From assembly GCA_902776765.1 (NCBI GenBank), contig CACYRP010000024.1, positions 1 to 64,000 on the forward strand: a stretch of 64,000 bases of DNA, given 5' to 3'. Within the stretch, counting starts at the first letter, position 1. The number at the start of each line of letters is the position of its first letter. Below the pieces are notes generated by a model. It did no database searches and was not told the origin of the DNA. It worked only from the letters and a program-made list of their open reading frames with translations. The stretch comes from Fibrobacter succinogenes. Lineage in GTDB: Bacteria > Fibrobacterota > Fibrobacteria > Fibrobacterales > Fibrobacteraceae. A program made the position numbers and the translations under genes. This document shows positions 32,080 to 40,683 of the stretch, in pieces.

Positions 32080-33204
32080 ATGCGGGCGATTCGCCTGCCG
32101 ATTTTGATTCTCGGGTTGAACGGCGTTCCCGGTTTTGCGCTGTTCCGGCATTTCAATAAACTTTACGGGACAACCGCGACAGTTCCGAACTCCGCAGTTG
32201 CAATTACAAACACTGCGGCAAGTCCAGATAGCGCAGCATTCCCTGCCGCGCCATCGCATAATGCGCCAGGCGTTATCGGCATACGCCCGATCAAGCATCC
32301 TTGCGTTTTTGGCGACAACGTTTTTGGAATTGATGCCGAAGAAACCGAACGCTTGGGCGAACTTTTTGAACGCTTTCGCTTTGGCACAGTCATTGACGCG
32401 AGCGGGAACTGCGCGCTCAAGGCTTGCGAATGCGACCCTGCCCGAAGCAGGCTTTTAAACGTAAGTCAAGGCGTCGATGCAGCCACATTCGCGACCCGCT
32501 ACAACGCGACACTAATCCGCATTTCTGCCGACATGGTCTTTAGCGGCAACGAAAAGACAAAGCCGAACCGCCCTTACGTCGAAACCGACCCGAAAGACCC
32601 GATCCACAATTACGGCAAGCACCAAGCGGAAGCCGAAGACGCGATTAGCGCCATCAAGCCCGATGCCGTAATTTTGCGCGTGCCGCTCCCGATGGACTAT
32701 GCGCCCGGCGGATGCGCCGGGGCTATCGACTGGATTACGTACCGGTTCCGCCCAGGTCGCCCGGCGACCTTGTTCACAGATGAATACCGGAACCCGCTCT
32801 CGGGCCCAGACCTTTGCCGCACCGTGCAATACATCTTGGAACACGAATTCCCCGCAGGCATTTACAACTGCGGTGGACCTCGTCGCGTATCGCTCTACAA
32901 CGTAGGACAAATCGTGAACGCCGTCGGCGGCTACCCCGCCCACCTCCTCAACGGAGTGCCACGCATCGAAGGCGGCCCCATGCCCCCGCGTGTCGGCGAC
33001 ATCAGCATCAATTCAGAGAAACTCTACAAACTTTTGCCGCCAGGCTTTATCAAGCCATGGCCCGTTTCAGACAAACTCGTACCTGACAGTTTTGATTGGC
33101 ACAAAACCTTCGGCCGCAACATAAAAGACAAAAGCAAGATGGGAAGCGACGAAGCGATTACAAATTTGCTTGTCAACGGGATCGACACAGAACTAGAATT
33201 TTAG
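32080..33204 (+). CDS. RmlD-like NAD(P)-dependent sugar reductase
   Basis: The 374-residue protein is an extended short-chain dehydrogenase of the RmlD type, related to dTDP-4-dehydrorhamnose reductase. The N-terminal nucleotide site is GLNGVPG. Further matches are ISADMVFSG, DYAPGG and the C-terminal YNCGGPRRVSLYNVG. The active site normally reads YxxxK; here it is YGKHQ, so the Lys has become Gln, which may lower or change activity. A low-complexity Ala/Thr/Pro stretch (about residues 35-65) is extra compared with relatives. I chose the ATG at 32080; a GTG at 32044 overlaps the Nudix gene. It may act in surface polysaccharide synthesis. Confidence 0.65.
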   Translation: MRAIRLPILILGLNGVPGFALFRHFNKLYGTTATVPNSAVAITNTAASPDSAAFPAAPSHNAPGVIGIRPIKHPCVFGDNVFGIDAEETERLGELFERFRFGTVIDASGNCALKACECDPARSRLLNVSQGVDAATFATRYNATLIRISADMVFSGNEKTKPNRPYVETDPKDPIHNYGKHQAEAEDAISAIKPDAVILRVPLPMDYAPGGCAGAIDWITYRFRPGRPATLFTDEYRNPLSGPDLCRTVQYILEHEFPAGIYNCGGPRRVSLYNVGQIVNAVGGYPAHLLNGVPRIEGGPMPPRVGDISINSEKLYKLLPPGFIKPWPVSDKLVPDSFDWHKTFGRNIKDKSKMGSDEAITNLLVNGIDTELEF

Positions 33205-33983
33205 CCGCGAGTTAGTCTAAAGAATAGGCCTATGGCGTGATGATTTGGTTCGTCGCCTTCATTTTCAAATGGATACACCAATTTGGTAAAAGAAAATCCG
33301 ACACCAATCGACCAGGTATCGCTCACCCACCAATCCTTGCCGAGTTCATAGCGGGTAAAAACGCCGCCTACCGTACAATAGTCCGTAGCATAAACATCAT
33401 CTCTCGCCATAGCCCCTTCAATACCACCTGTAAGCCCCACAAAAAGACCATTCAATGGTGAAGTCAGGTCGCGGAACGGATAAACGGTAAAACCAAATCC
33501 AAGCGAGCCATAGAATCCATAGGAATCAATAGTTTCATCCATGATTCCTGAAAGTTGTTCGTCTTCGGACTCTATAACATCATCCACAACGATTCTATTT
33601 ACAGAATAGTTTTGCTGATGCCTTTTCCCTTCGCCTTTGACCAAGCCGCCACCAAAGGAAAAATGCACCGCGACCAAGTTTCCAAAAGCCCTACCAAAGC
33701 GAATATCTATAGAAGGGAATCCCCAAGCGCTAAAATTCTCTTGTTCGTCATGTCGTCCATAATGTTCAAAACGTTCGTTTCGCCCATCCAACCTGTTAGA
33801 CATTATAGAAGAGGAGAAACTTAAATCGGAAGATTTCAATTCGGAACTCAAGTAAGAAAGGCCCAAATTCACACTAAAATAGGAGCTACTATGTTCACGC
33901 GAAGAAGGCACACGAGCAGAAGGAGACTGAGCAAACGTCAAACCCATGGCGCACAAAACAAGAACAGCAAATACTTTTTTCAT
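33201..33983 (-). CDS. tandem surface protein paralogue 3 (beta-barrel-like)
   Basis: This is the last of three tandem paralogues (260 residues). It has a signal peptide (MKKVFAVLVLCAMGLTFAQ), alternating hydrophobic strands typical of outer-membrane barrels, and the shared ending FRLTRG. Shared motifs include TVYPFRD, NGLFVGLTGG, and a strand with GKDWWVSDTWSIGVGF. The function is not recognised. It follows paralogue 2 with a TAATG stop/start overlap at 34001; I start at the later ATG (33983), whose signal peptide matches paralogue 1. The three genes likely form one translationally coupled transcript. Confidence 0.7.
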   Translation of the reverse strand: MKKVFAVLVLCAMGLTFAQSPSARVPSSREHSSSYFSVNLGLSYLSSELKSSDLSFSSSIMSNRLDGRNERFEHYGRHDEQENFSAWGFPSIDIRFGRAFGNLVAVHFSFGGGLVKGEGKRHQQNYSVNRIVVDDVIESEDEQLSGIMDETIDSYGFYGSLGFGFTVYPFRDLTSPLNGLFVGLTGGIEGAMARDDVYATDYCTVGGVFTRYELGKDWWVSDTWSIGVGFSFTKLVYPFENEGDEPNHHAIGLFFRLTRG

Positions 33984-34000
33984 AAATCTAACCCCAAACA

Positions 34001-34717
34001 TTAGCCACGCGTTAAACGGAACGAAAGCGACAAAACATTATCGGAACGATGGGAGGCGACAGTTGCCCAAACAAGGCCGAAATGAGCAAAACCAAGCCCA
34101 AAGCCGATAGAGAGATGATCGTTCAGCCACCATTCCTTACCCATTTCCAATTCAAAACCGATACCGCCATTTCCACTCTCTCTATGACCTGCATTAACAA
34201 AAAGCGTATACCCGACAGAGCCACCGACAAACGCACCATAGAGCGAAGAATTCTTGTCACGGAACGGGTAGAACGTGGCGCCAAAGCCCAAATAAGTCCT
34301 GAAATTATAAGCATCACCAGCCGTAGGATCTTCGTCATAGTCTCTTTCTAAATCAGGAGTTTCAACGCATATTCCTTCATAGCAAACAGATTGATAATGT
34401 TCCTCGCAATAATCAACCGTTCCGATATAAAAGCCAAAGTTAAAGACCGTATGGAATGCGACTAAATTTCCGAGAGCATACCCAAACTTAAATTCACCCA
34501 GCATAAAGGTGGTGCCGTAAAACTCATAAAAATCAACATCACGCCGCTTGTTTTCTCCAAAATCTTCCATGCTATTTTTGAACCAGTTCAGAGCAAAACC
34601 AAAAGAAGAGCTGTTGTAAAAGCCTCGATGTTCACGCGGAGCGGGTTCAGCAAAAGAAGGGGACTGAGCAAACGCCAAGCTCATTGCACACAAAATAAAA
34701 ATTAATACTTTTTTCAT
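34001..34717 (-). CDS. tandem surface protein paralogue 2 (beta-barrel-like)
   Basis: The middle paralogue (238 residues) has signal peptide MKKVLIFILCAMSLAFAQ and the same layout: FYPFRDKNSSLYGAFVGGSVGYT, GKEWWLNDHLSIGFGLGFAH, and the ending LSFRLTRG. It shares long identical DNA stretches with paralogue 1 near the 3' end, showing recent duplication or gene conversion. It is predicted to be an outer-membrane barrel and exposed at the surface. The 5' junction again reads TAATG with a second ATG 18 bp later that fits the signal peptide. Confidence 0.7.
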   Translation of the reverse strand: MKKVLIFILCAMSLAFAQSPSFAEPAPREHRGFYNSSSFGFALNWFKNSMEDFGENKRRDVDFYEFYGTTFMLGEFKFGYALGNLVAFHTVFNFGFYIGTVDYCEEHYQSVCYEGICVETPDLERDYDEDPTAGDAYNFRTYLGFGATFYPFRDKNSSLYGAFVGGSVGYTLFVNAGHRESGNGGIGFELEMGKEWWLNDHLSIGFGLGFAHFGLVWATVASHRSDNVLSLSFRLTRG

Positions 34718-34734
34718 AAATCTAACCCCAGACA

Positions 34735-35496
34735 TTAGCCACGCGTTAAACGGAACGAAAGTGACAAAACATTATCGGAACTATGCGAATCAAGAGTTTG
34801 CCAAATCAAACCGGTATGAGCAAAGCCAAAGCCAAAGCCAATGGACACATGGTCGCTTATCCACCATTCCTTGCCAAGTTCCAATTGAAAACTGACTCCG
34901 CCATTTCCTGTAGTCTCTTCGTTGCATGCATTAATCATCGTAACAAAAAGCGTATATCCAACAGAACCGCCTATAAAAAGGCCGTTCAAAGGAGATGTTT
35001 TGTCTTGAATAGGATAGAAGGTCGATCCAAGACCAAAGAATGTTCTAAAGCTATATGCATCCCTCGATTTTTCGTCGATAGTGCGGGACTCGTCCAAGGT
35101 TTCAGGGCATTTTTCACCTAAAGTACACAAACTTTTGTACATCTCGTACTTATAGTCCATTGAACCAGAGAAAAAACCAATATTGAATACGAAATGAATA
35201 GCAGCCAAATTTGCGATACCGACACCAAACTTAAATTCCGACATCGGGAAGGTATAACCGCTATAATCATAATAGTCCACGACTCTCCGCTTTCCATCAA
35301 CATAGCCGCCTCCATTTTCAAAATAACCGCGGCTTAAATCTTCACGACTATTCTTGTACCAATTATGAGCAAAAGCGAACGACATATTGCTATAAAAGCC
35401 ACGGTGTTCGTGAGTAGCGGGCTTGCCAACAGAAGGGGACTCAGCAGAAGCAATTCCTGCAACGCAAAGAACGAGAATTGCGATTATTTTTCTCAT
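34735..35496 (-). CDS. tandem surface protein paralogue 1 (beta-barrel-like)
   Basis: The first and longest-leader paralogue (253 residues) begins MRKIIAILVLCVAGIASAES, a clear signal peptide. It holds the family motifs FYPIQDKTSPLNGLFIGGS, GKEWWISDHVSIGFGFGFAH and LSFRLTRG. Two loop regions with Cys (SLCTLGEKCPETL) vary between paralogues, as expected for surface loops. No family name is known to me. An inverted repeat at 35510-35551 lies directly upstream and may control the trio. Confidence 0.7.
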   Translation of the reverse strand: MRKIIAILVLCVAGIASAESPSVGKPATHEHRGFYSNMSFAFAHNWYKNSREDLSRGYFENGGGYVDGKRRVVDYYDYSGYTFPMSEFKFGVGIANLAAIHFVFNIGFFSGSMDYKYEMYKSLCTLGEKCPETLDESRTIDEKSRDAYSFRTFFGLGSTFYPIQDKTSPLNGLFIGGSVGYTLFVTMINACNEETTGNGGVSFQLELGKEWWISDHVSIGFGFGFAHTGLIWQTLDSHSSDNVLSLSFRLTRG

Positions 35497-35509
35497 AAAA
35501 TAAAATCCA

Positions 35510-35551
35510 TTACAAATGATTTTACCGCAAAATAAAAAAAATCACTTGTAA
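35510..35551. promoter_or_regulatory. inverted repeat upstream of the surface protein trio
   Basis: TTACAAATGATTTT (35510) and AAAATCACTTGTAA (35538) are reverse complements with one mismatch, 14 bp apart. It is AT-rich and lacks the GC stem of a terminator, so an operator is more likely. Confidence 0.4.
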
Positions 35552-35579
35552 CGATTTTATGTACTAAAGTCAATCGGCT

Positions 35580-38021
35580 TTATTTTGGAAGTTCAGTGAT
35601 GGTAAAATTGCCAGGACTACTTGCAGCAATAATTTCGGAACGAGTTTCGTGGCTTGCGGAATCGTAAATGACCTTGCCAACGCAAATCACCTTAATAATC
35701 TTGCCGTCCTTGCGTTTGAGGCGGTGTTCGCAATACGCAATAGGCTTTTTCGCAAGCGATTCCGAGACAAAGCAAAGGTATTCCGTCACGTCTTCTTCTG
35801 GAATCAGATCTTGCTGTTCCATCGTTTTTTCCTTGACGTCATCCCAAGAATAACCTGTCAACTTTTCAAAATTTTCATCTACCTTAATAATTTCATTGCG
35901 TGCGTTCAATACATAAAGGCTATACACCACCGCATGAACATTATGCGTTGTCCCGCTAGATTTAGACTTCATCGCCCTACTTTTTTCGGCAACGACATCT
36001 GCCGGCATTTTCAGTTTTTCTTCGTCAGGGATTACGTTTCCGACCATGTTGCGGCAAATCGGCACAAATTCCTTGACTAGCATCGGGTCAAACTGCGTTC
36101 CGGAACAACGCTCCAACTCGGCTACGGCCTCATCTACTGACTTTGCAGCCCTGTAAGAGCGATTGCTCACCATCGCATCGAATGCATCGACAACGCTAAT
36201 AATTCTAGAAAGCAGCGGGATTTCTTCTTGCTTGAGCCCGTCCGGATAGCCCTTGCCATCCCAACGTTCGTGGTGGTGCAAAATCATGTCGGAGATTTCG
36301 TTCAGGCCCTTGGAACTCTTTGCAATTTGGTAACCCTTGTGCACGTGTGTTTTGATGTAGTTCCATTCCTCGTCAGTTAGTTTACCCGGCTTGTTCAAGA
36401 TATCAAGGGGCACACCGATTTTACCGATATCGTGCAGCAAGCAAAGGAGCGAAAGGCTACTTTGCTGTTTATCGGTGAGTCCAATGCGCTTTCCAAGAGC
36501 GGCACCCATGCGCTGGGTACGGCGAACATGCGCTTCGGTATCGCTATCGCATTCTTGCAAAGCCCTTTCGAGCGAAGTCAAAAGTTCAGAATGCGCAGAC
36601 CCCTTATCCATTAATTTTTTCTGGTTCAACGTTAATCTTGCAGAACCAACGGCATCAACAAAATTCGAATCCGCCGATGAAAGTTCATCCACTGCATATA
36701 GGAACTTGCTATTCACCAGAGACTTTATTTGCTTCATGATTTTTTCAATCTTGCTCAGTTCCATGTAGGCGCAAAGAACTATGAGTTTCGCATCTTCGCC
36801 ACGAACAAAATAAGAGCCTTGCGGAAAATAATTTTTTAGAGCCGAGGCCAAATCGCGTAACAAGCCATCACCAAAACTGCGCCCCTTAGTGCTATTCAAG
36901 CTAGAAAGGTTGTTCAAGTCGCAGAGAACCACTGTCATCGGGTATGTTAATTTCGCCGATTCCTTTTCGATAAAAACCTTGAAACTTTCCCAACTGCGGA
37001 AACCCGTCACCAAGTCCGTTTTCATCACCGTATCGAAGAATACAAACAAATTTCCTATTGGACGATTATCGTTTTCTTTAATTTGACGATAATCGCAACG
37101 CATTGTTTTACCATTTTGAGCAACATAATATTGCATTAAACTAGCATCGGAGGAATCCACAAGATTTATTTTGAGCGTTTTAAGGAAATCTTCTTGGCGC
37201 AGCGTTTCACGAAACTTTATACCGGCAAGGAGCTTTTCGGCTTTTGCATTGTGGAAAATCAAGGCACCCTTGAAATCAAACAGGACTATCCCTTGCTCGA
37301 TATTTTCAAACACATTGTCCTTGAAATAATTCAAGATATCCATTACCGCATACCGGCAAGACAAATACGCACAAACAGGGAGCCAGCAATAAAAATGAAC
37401 AGAATATTCAAGTGCGATGTCAATAAACTTGTCCAGCAAGAAATTCAGCATGATAAAAAACGCCACAGAAACGATCAATCCTTGATAGCGTTTTCGGAAT
37501 ACAATGGGGGCGCACAAGAATCGATAGAACAAGAGCCCCATTGAAAAAAAGAACATTAATCGACCAAGCAGATGATGATAATAATAGAGTGGAGTCCTGT
37601 ACGCAACATGGAAATTCATAATGTCCAAGCTCGGTTCGCCCCCCCAAGCCCAGCCACAGAACGGGTTCACAACCCAAATCACCAAATCTAAAAGCACCGC
37701 CACAGAAAAAAAATGGAACAACAAGCGATTCCAGCGCAACTCAGCCATGTGCGTATAGACATTCACAAAACGCATAAAATAATACATCGACACCGATGCG
37801 CCAATAAAGCAAAGTGACGACAGCATTATGTACAATCCACGCGCATCTGTAAAGATTCGGCCAATATAAACGACAACCGACAATATGCCAAAACAGGCAC
37901 TAATCGCAATCCACTTGAGTTCGCTCTTTTTGGATTTTATCGAAGCAATCCCCACATACAATGCTGCAGCAATAACAATAAGCGATATCGAAAGAAATGT
38001 AATCAGACTTCCATTAGCCAT
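35580..38021 (-). CDS. membrane HD-GYP cyclic-di-GMP phosphodiesterase with degenerate GGDEF
   Basis: From the ATG at 38021 (GGAG six bases upstream) the protein is 813 residues. It has about seven N-terminal membrane helices (a 7TM sensor-like module, residues 1-225), a PAS-like region, a degenerate GGDEF domain (RGEDA near residue 406) and an HD-GYP domain with LLHDIGK near 528 and HHHERWDGKGYPDGL near 580-593. HD-GYP enzymes break down cyclic di-GMP to GMP or pGpG, and all metal ligands look intact. A second PAS domain (about 695-813) follows, an uncommon C-terminal position. It balances the two cyclases in this window. A longer frame upstream has no ribosome site. Confidence 0.88.
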   Translation of the reverse strand: MANGSLITFLSISLIVIAAALYVGIASIKSKKSELKWIAISACFGILSVVVYIGRIFTDARGLYIMLSSLCFIGASVSMYYFMRFVNVYTHMAELRWNRLLFHFFSVAVLLDLVIWVVNPFCGWAWGGEPSLDIMNFHVAYRTPLYYYHHLLGRLMFFFSMGLLFYRFLCAPIVFRKRYQGLIVSVAFFIMLNFLLDKFIDIALEYSVHFYCWLPVCAYLSCRYAVMDILNYFKDNVFENIEQGIVLFDFKGALIFHNAKAEKLLAGIKFRETLRQEDFLKTLKINLVDSSDASLMQYYVAQNGKTMRCDYRQIKENDNRPIGNLFVFFDTVMKTDLVTGFRSWESFKVFIEKESAKLTYPMTVVLCDLNNLSSLNSTKGRSFGDGLLRDLASALKNYFPQGSYFVRGEDAKLIVLCAYMELSKIEKIMKQIKSLVNSKFLYAVDELSSADSNFVDAVGSARLTLNQKKLMDKGSAHSELLTSLERALQECDSDTEAHVRRTQRMGAALGKRIGLTDKQQSSLSLLCLLHDIGKIGVPLDILNKPGKLTDEEWNYIKTHVHKGYQIAKSSKGLNEISDMILHHHERWDGKGYPDGLKQEEIPLLSRIISVVDAFDAMVSNRSYRAAKSVDEAVAELERCSGTQFDPMLVKEFVPICRNMVGNVIPDEEKLKMPADVVAEKSRAMKSKSSGTTHNVHAVVYSLYVLNARNEIIKVDENFEKLTGYSWDDVKEKTMEQQDLIPEEDVTEYLCFVSESLAKKPIAYCEHRLKRKDGKIIKVICVGKVIYDSASHETRSEIIAASSPGNFTITELPK

Positions 38022-38085
38022 AATGCGCTCCCGAACATTACTAAGTCCCTTTATTAGAAAATTAATCTTTTTTTGAGCAATAGGA

Positions 38086-38116
38086 AAAACGAAAACGCAC
38101 AGAATGGCATCTGTGC
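38086..38116 (-). terminator. terminator after trmO
   Basis: GCACAGA pairs with TCTGTGC across a 6-base loop, followed on the minus strand by GTTTTCGTTTTT. Confidence 0.75.
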
Positions 38117-38138
38117 GCCTAATCACTGGCAAAAAAGG

Positions 38139-38936
38139 TCAAAAAACGCAATTTTTCAAGAAATCGCGGTGCAGTTGCTTGTCGCCATACTTATCTTCGG
38201 TATTTTCTTTGAGGTCTTCGGCCGTGTAGCCGCTTGCGATTTTTTGCAAACAGACCGTGCGCGATAATTCGTCATAGCTAAAATGGATGCGGAACGTGCG
38301 GTAAGCAAGGATTCCCGTTTGGGCATTTTCGTCCAGAGTCAAACGACGGCGCGAGCTATCGAAAACGTCCTTCGAAAAATTCCCGCGAGATAGTTGCACT
38401 TGGGCAAAACTGAGCAGGTCAAATGCGCTACGTTCGGCAATCCAGCGATTTTGTGCGGCGAAGGTTTCGGCGACTTCGATGTTCCACAAATCGCCAACCT
38501 GATCTTCGACCCAGCCCGCTTTGGCATTGGGGAACGCATCTGCCATCGGGATGTACGGTTTGATATCGAGAATTGGCGTTTCGTTCAAAAGGTCCGCCTC
38601 ATCTACGTATAACGTAAGTCCATCAACTTTTATCAAACGAACACAAGAAAGTCCAATCGGATTCGGGCGGTAAGGGCTGCGGCTTGCAAAAGTGCCTACG
38701 CGATCTTTGCCTTTCGGCGGCACCGGCGGGCGCGTTGTCGGTCGCCAACCAGCGTTTTCGTGAAACAGGAAAATCACCCAAATGCGTTCGAAGCCGTCGA
38801 GATCGCGAAGCGCCATCTCAAAATTCTGCCCCGAAGAGAGCACAATTCGACCCGGATGTCCGGCAAAAAGGCGCCCCTGTCGAGGAGCGTCATACTTGTA
38901 AACAGCATCACCGAAAAATTTACCGATGGGAGTCAT
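38139..38936 (-). CDS. trmO: TrmO-like tRNA methyltransferase (TsaA/YaeB family)
   Basis: The 265-residue protein has the TsaA/UPF0066 beta-barrel core: IGKFFGDAVYKYDAPRQG at the start, FERIWVIFLFHEN, and the signature FASRSPYRPNPIGLS. In E. coli TrmO this core methylates N6-threonylcarbamoyladenosine in tRNA using S-adenosylmethionine. The C-terminal 120 residues match the extra domain of the longer (YaeB-type) members and carry a Cys-containing end. It starts at the ATG at 38936, 3 bp after the stop of the LamG-like lipoprotein gene, so it is expressed with it, although the two functions are unrelated. A terminator follows. Confidence 0.88.
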   Translation of the reverse strand: MTPIGKFFGDAVYKYDAPRQGRLFAGHPGRIVLSSGQNFEMALRDLDGFERIWVIFLFHENAGWRPTTRPPVPPKGKDRVGTFASRSPYRPNPIGLSCVRLIKVDGLTLYVDEADLLNETPILDIKPYIPMADAFPNAKAGWVEDQVGDLWNIEVAETFAAQNRWIAERSAFDLLSFAQVQLSRGNFSKDVFDSSRRRLTLDENAQTGILAYRTFRIHFSYDELSRTVCLQKIASGYTAEDLKENTEDKYGDKQLHRDFLKNCVF

Positions 38937-38939
38937 TTT

Positions 38940-40007
38940 TTACAATCCGTCTTCGGTGATTTTTCCGTAGCGGATATAATCTATTTTTCCAGTAAAGAAA
39001 CGATCTCCATGAAGGGATTGGTACATCGAATCATAGCCTATTCCTAAACCATACTCGATGTTAGAAACATCCGCATTATATTCCGAAGAACGTCGCATTT
39101 TTCCGTCCAAGAAAGCATTGAACGTATAGACTATTTTCCCCGTCAACACCGATTTTTTCGGGAATATTTTAATACGAACAACATGCCATTCGTTCAGCGA
39201 AACTTCACCCAAGCTAATGGATTCCCAATTTTTTTCTTTACGAACGTTCGGATCGCGCATATGGAACACCACATCCGTTCCATCCAATCGTAATTGCCAT
39301 CCTGTTTTGCCGGATCCTGGAGGTTCCGCTACAAAAATATTTGCAATATTACCTTTTTTTGTAGGCATAAAGCGAACTTCGGCAACAAAGCCCTTGCTCT
39401 TAAAAATTTCATCCAAAGGTATTATGAGTCCGTTCGAACCATCAAAAATAACACTCCCGCATTCAGCCGATACCGGATTAACAGTATCGTCGATATACGC
39501 ATTATTTTTGCCAAAATAATCTCGCCCTAAATCTCGCAGTGAATTAAATTCATACGCTACATCATAGTCTTTCAAGTCGTCCGTTACTGCAGACTCGTTG
39601 CATTCGAGTTCATCAGCATTAGCCGCAACGACTTTTGCAGTAGTATATGTGGTATGATTATACCAACTTCTGGTTTCAATAGGAGCTTCGGAACTTGATG
39701 ATTCAGGGAAAGAAGATCTTACAAAAGGACGAGAAGAAGAACTCTCTGTTTGGGATGAAGATGAACGGACAGAACTAGATGTTTGTCCATCTTCATGTGA
39801 GGCGTTCGTTACGGAACTGGAAGATTTTTTTTCGGTGCGGAGAACCGAATTTTCGCTGGGAACCCAGGATTCCTGAACCGATGACGAAGAAATTTCGCCT
39901 TCGCTTTTCCCCTCTAAATCAATTACGCTTGTCGGATTTTCACTGCAACCCAATACACCAAAACTCAAAATAGAAATGACTCCGGCAAGTACTCCTAACT
40001 TGTTCAT
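38940..40007 (-). CDS. serine-rich lipoprotein with LamG-like domain
   Basis: The 355-residue protein has a lipoprotein signal peptide (FGVLGC), then about 90 residues of low-complexity Ser-rich linker with repeated SSSS, then a concanavalin/LamG-like domain (about 140-355). Evidence for the domain: GLIIPLDEIFKSKGFVAEVRF, GWQLRLDGTDVVFHM, EWHVVRIKI and the terminal KIDYIRYGKI strand pattern. These jelly-roll domains often bind carbohydrate or protein ligands at the surface. A specific role is not known. It heads a two-gene unit with trmO and has a TATATTTT box about 27 bp upstream. Confidence 0.72.
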   Translation of the reverse strand: MNKLGVLAGVISILSFGVLGCSENPTSVIDLEGKSEGEISSSSVQESWVPSENSVLRTEKKSSSSVTNASHEDGQTSSSVRSSSSQTESSSSRPFVRSSFPESSSSEAPIETRSWYNHTTYTTAKVVAANADELECNESAVTDDLKDYDVAYEFNSLRDLGRDYFGKNNAYIDDTVNPVSAECGSVIFDGSNGLIIPLDEIFKSKGFVAEVRFMPTKKGNIANIFVAEPPGSGKTGWQLRLDGTDVVFHMRDPNVRKEKNWESISLGEVSLNEWHVVRIKIFPKKSVLTGKIVYTFNAFLDGKMRRSSEYNADVSNIEYGLGIGYDSMYQSLHGDRFFTGKIDYIRYGKITEDGL

Positions 40008-40034
40008 TTAAACTCCATTTTTACGGTGCTGTCA

Positions 40035-40042
40035 AAAATATA
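40035..40042 (-). promoter_or_regulatory. TATATTTT promoter box for the LamG-like lipoprotein gene
   Basis: Seven of eight bases fit TAnnTTTG, about 27 bp before the ATG at 40007. Confidence 0.4.
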
Positions 40043-40188
40043 CAAAAACGTTACAGCAAAGCAAACCATGGATGCGAAGTTTTGTACCTATAAACGGCAT
40101 CAGCGAGGATGTACTGAAGAGTTTGATTTACATAAAATTACAGGGAGAAATACAACTTAACAATCAAAATTTCGTAATTTCAAATTAT

Positions 40189-40536
40189 ATGCAAAACGAT
40201 CCTATTGAAATTCAAAACCAGACGCAAACCGCATCTAACGATCAATCTATTGTGGGGCAGTTTTTTGAATCCGTAGCGGATCACGCTATAGACGAAGTCT
40301 TTGAATCCGCATTCGACAAAGTCATCAATGTCGCCAAGCCTATCGCGAATTCGGTCATCGACAATGCCGGAGCCGCCGTCGATACGGTCATGGATGTCGC
40401 AGGTTCCGCGGCAAGCGCTGCCGCTGATGTAGCCGGTTCTGCCGCGAGTGCAGCTGCTGATGCCGCGGGGGCTGCTGCAAGCGCCGCCGTCGATGTCGCC
40501 GGGTCAATCGTCGGAAGTTTGCTCGACGGGATTTAA
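40189..40536 (+). CDS. small protein with four 11-residue Ala-rich repeats
   Basis: I do not recognise this 115-residue protein. After an acidic, Gln/Asn-rich start (MQNDPIEIQNQTQT) comes a helix with FESVADHAIDEVFESAFDKV. Then four units of 11 residues follow, each like DVAGSAASAAA. The 11-residue period is typical of LEA and apolipoprotein-like helices that lie flat on membranes or stabilise proteins. No signal peptide is seen. An upstream in-frame ATG at 40072 would add 39 residues, but the region before it has no ribosome site. A weak TAATTTCA box lies six bases before 40189. It is divergent from the lipoprotein gene. Confidence 0.55.
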   Translation: MQNDPIEIQNQTQTASNDQSIVGQFFESVADHAIDEVFESAFDKVINVAKPIANSVIDNAGAAVDTVMDVAGSAASAAADVAGSAASAAADAAGAAASAAVDVAGSIVGSLLDGI

Positions 40537-40562
40537 GCGGCGAGAGGAAGTAAAAAAGCCAG

Positions 40563-40667
40563 CCCCGCATCTCTCGCCTTGCTCACTTTTGACGCCTTGG
40601 GCGTCCGTGGCTACGGCTCGAAAATGGGTTTGCAAGCAACCCCGCTTCACTCGCCTTGCTCACTTTT
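40563..40667. repeat. pair of 28-bp direct repeats upstream of prfA
   Basis: Two near-identical 28-bp copies (40563-40590 and 40640-40667) start CCCCGC and end CTCGCCTTGCTCACTTTT. They lie 77 bp apart, the second immediately before the prfA promoter box. Confidence 0.75.
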
Positions 40668-40669
40668 TC

Positions 40670-40677
40670 TATCTTTG
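40670..40677 (+). promoter_or_regulatory. TATCTTTG promoter box for prfA
   Basis: Exact TAnnTTTG, six bases before the ATG at 40684. No ribosome site fits. Confidence 0.55.
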
Positions 40678-40683
40678 GGCACG

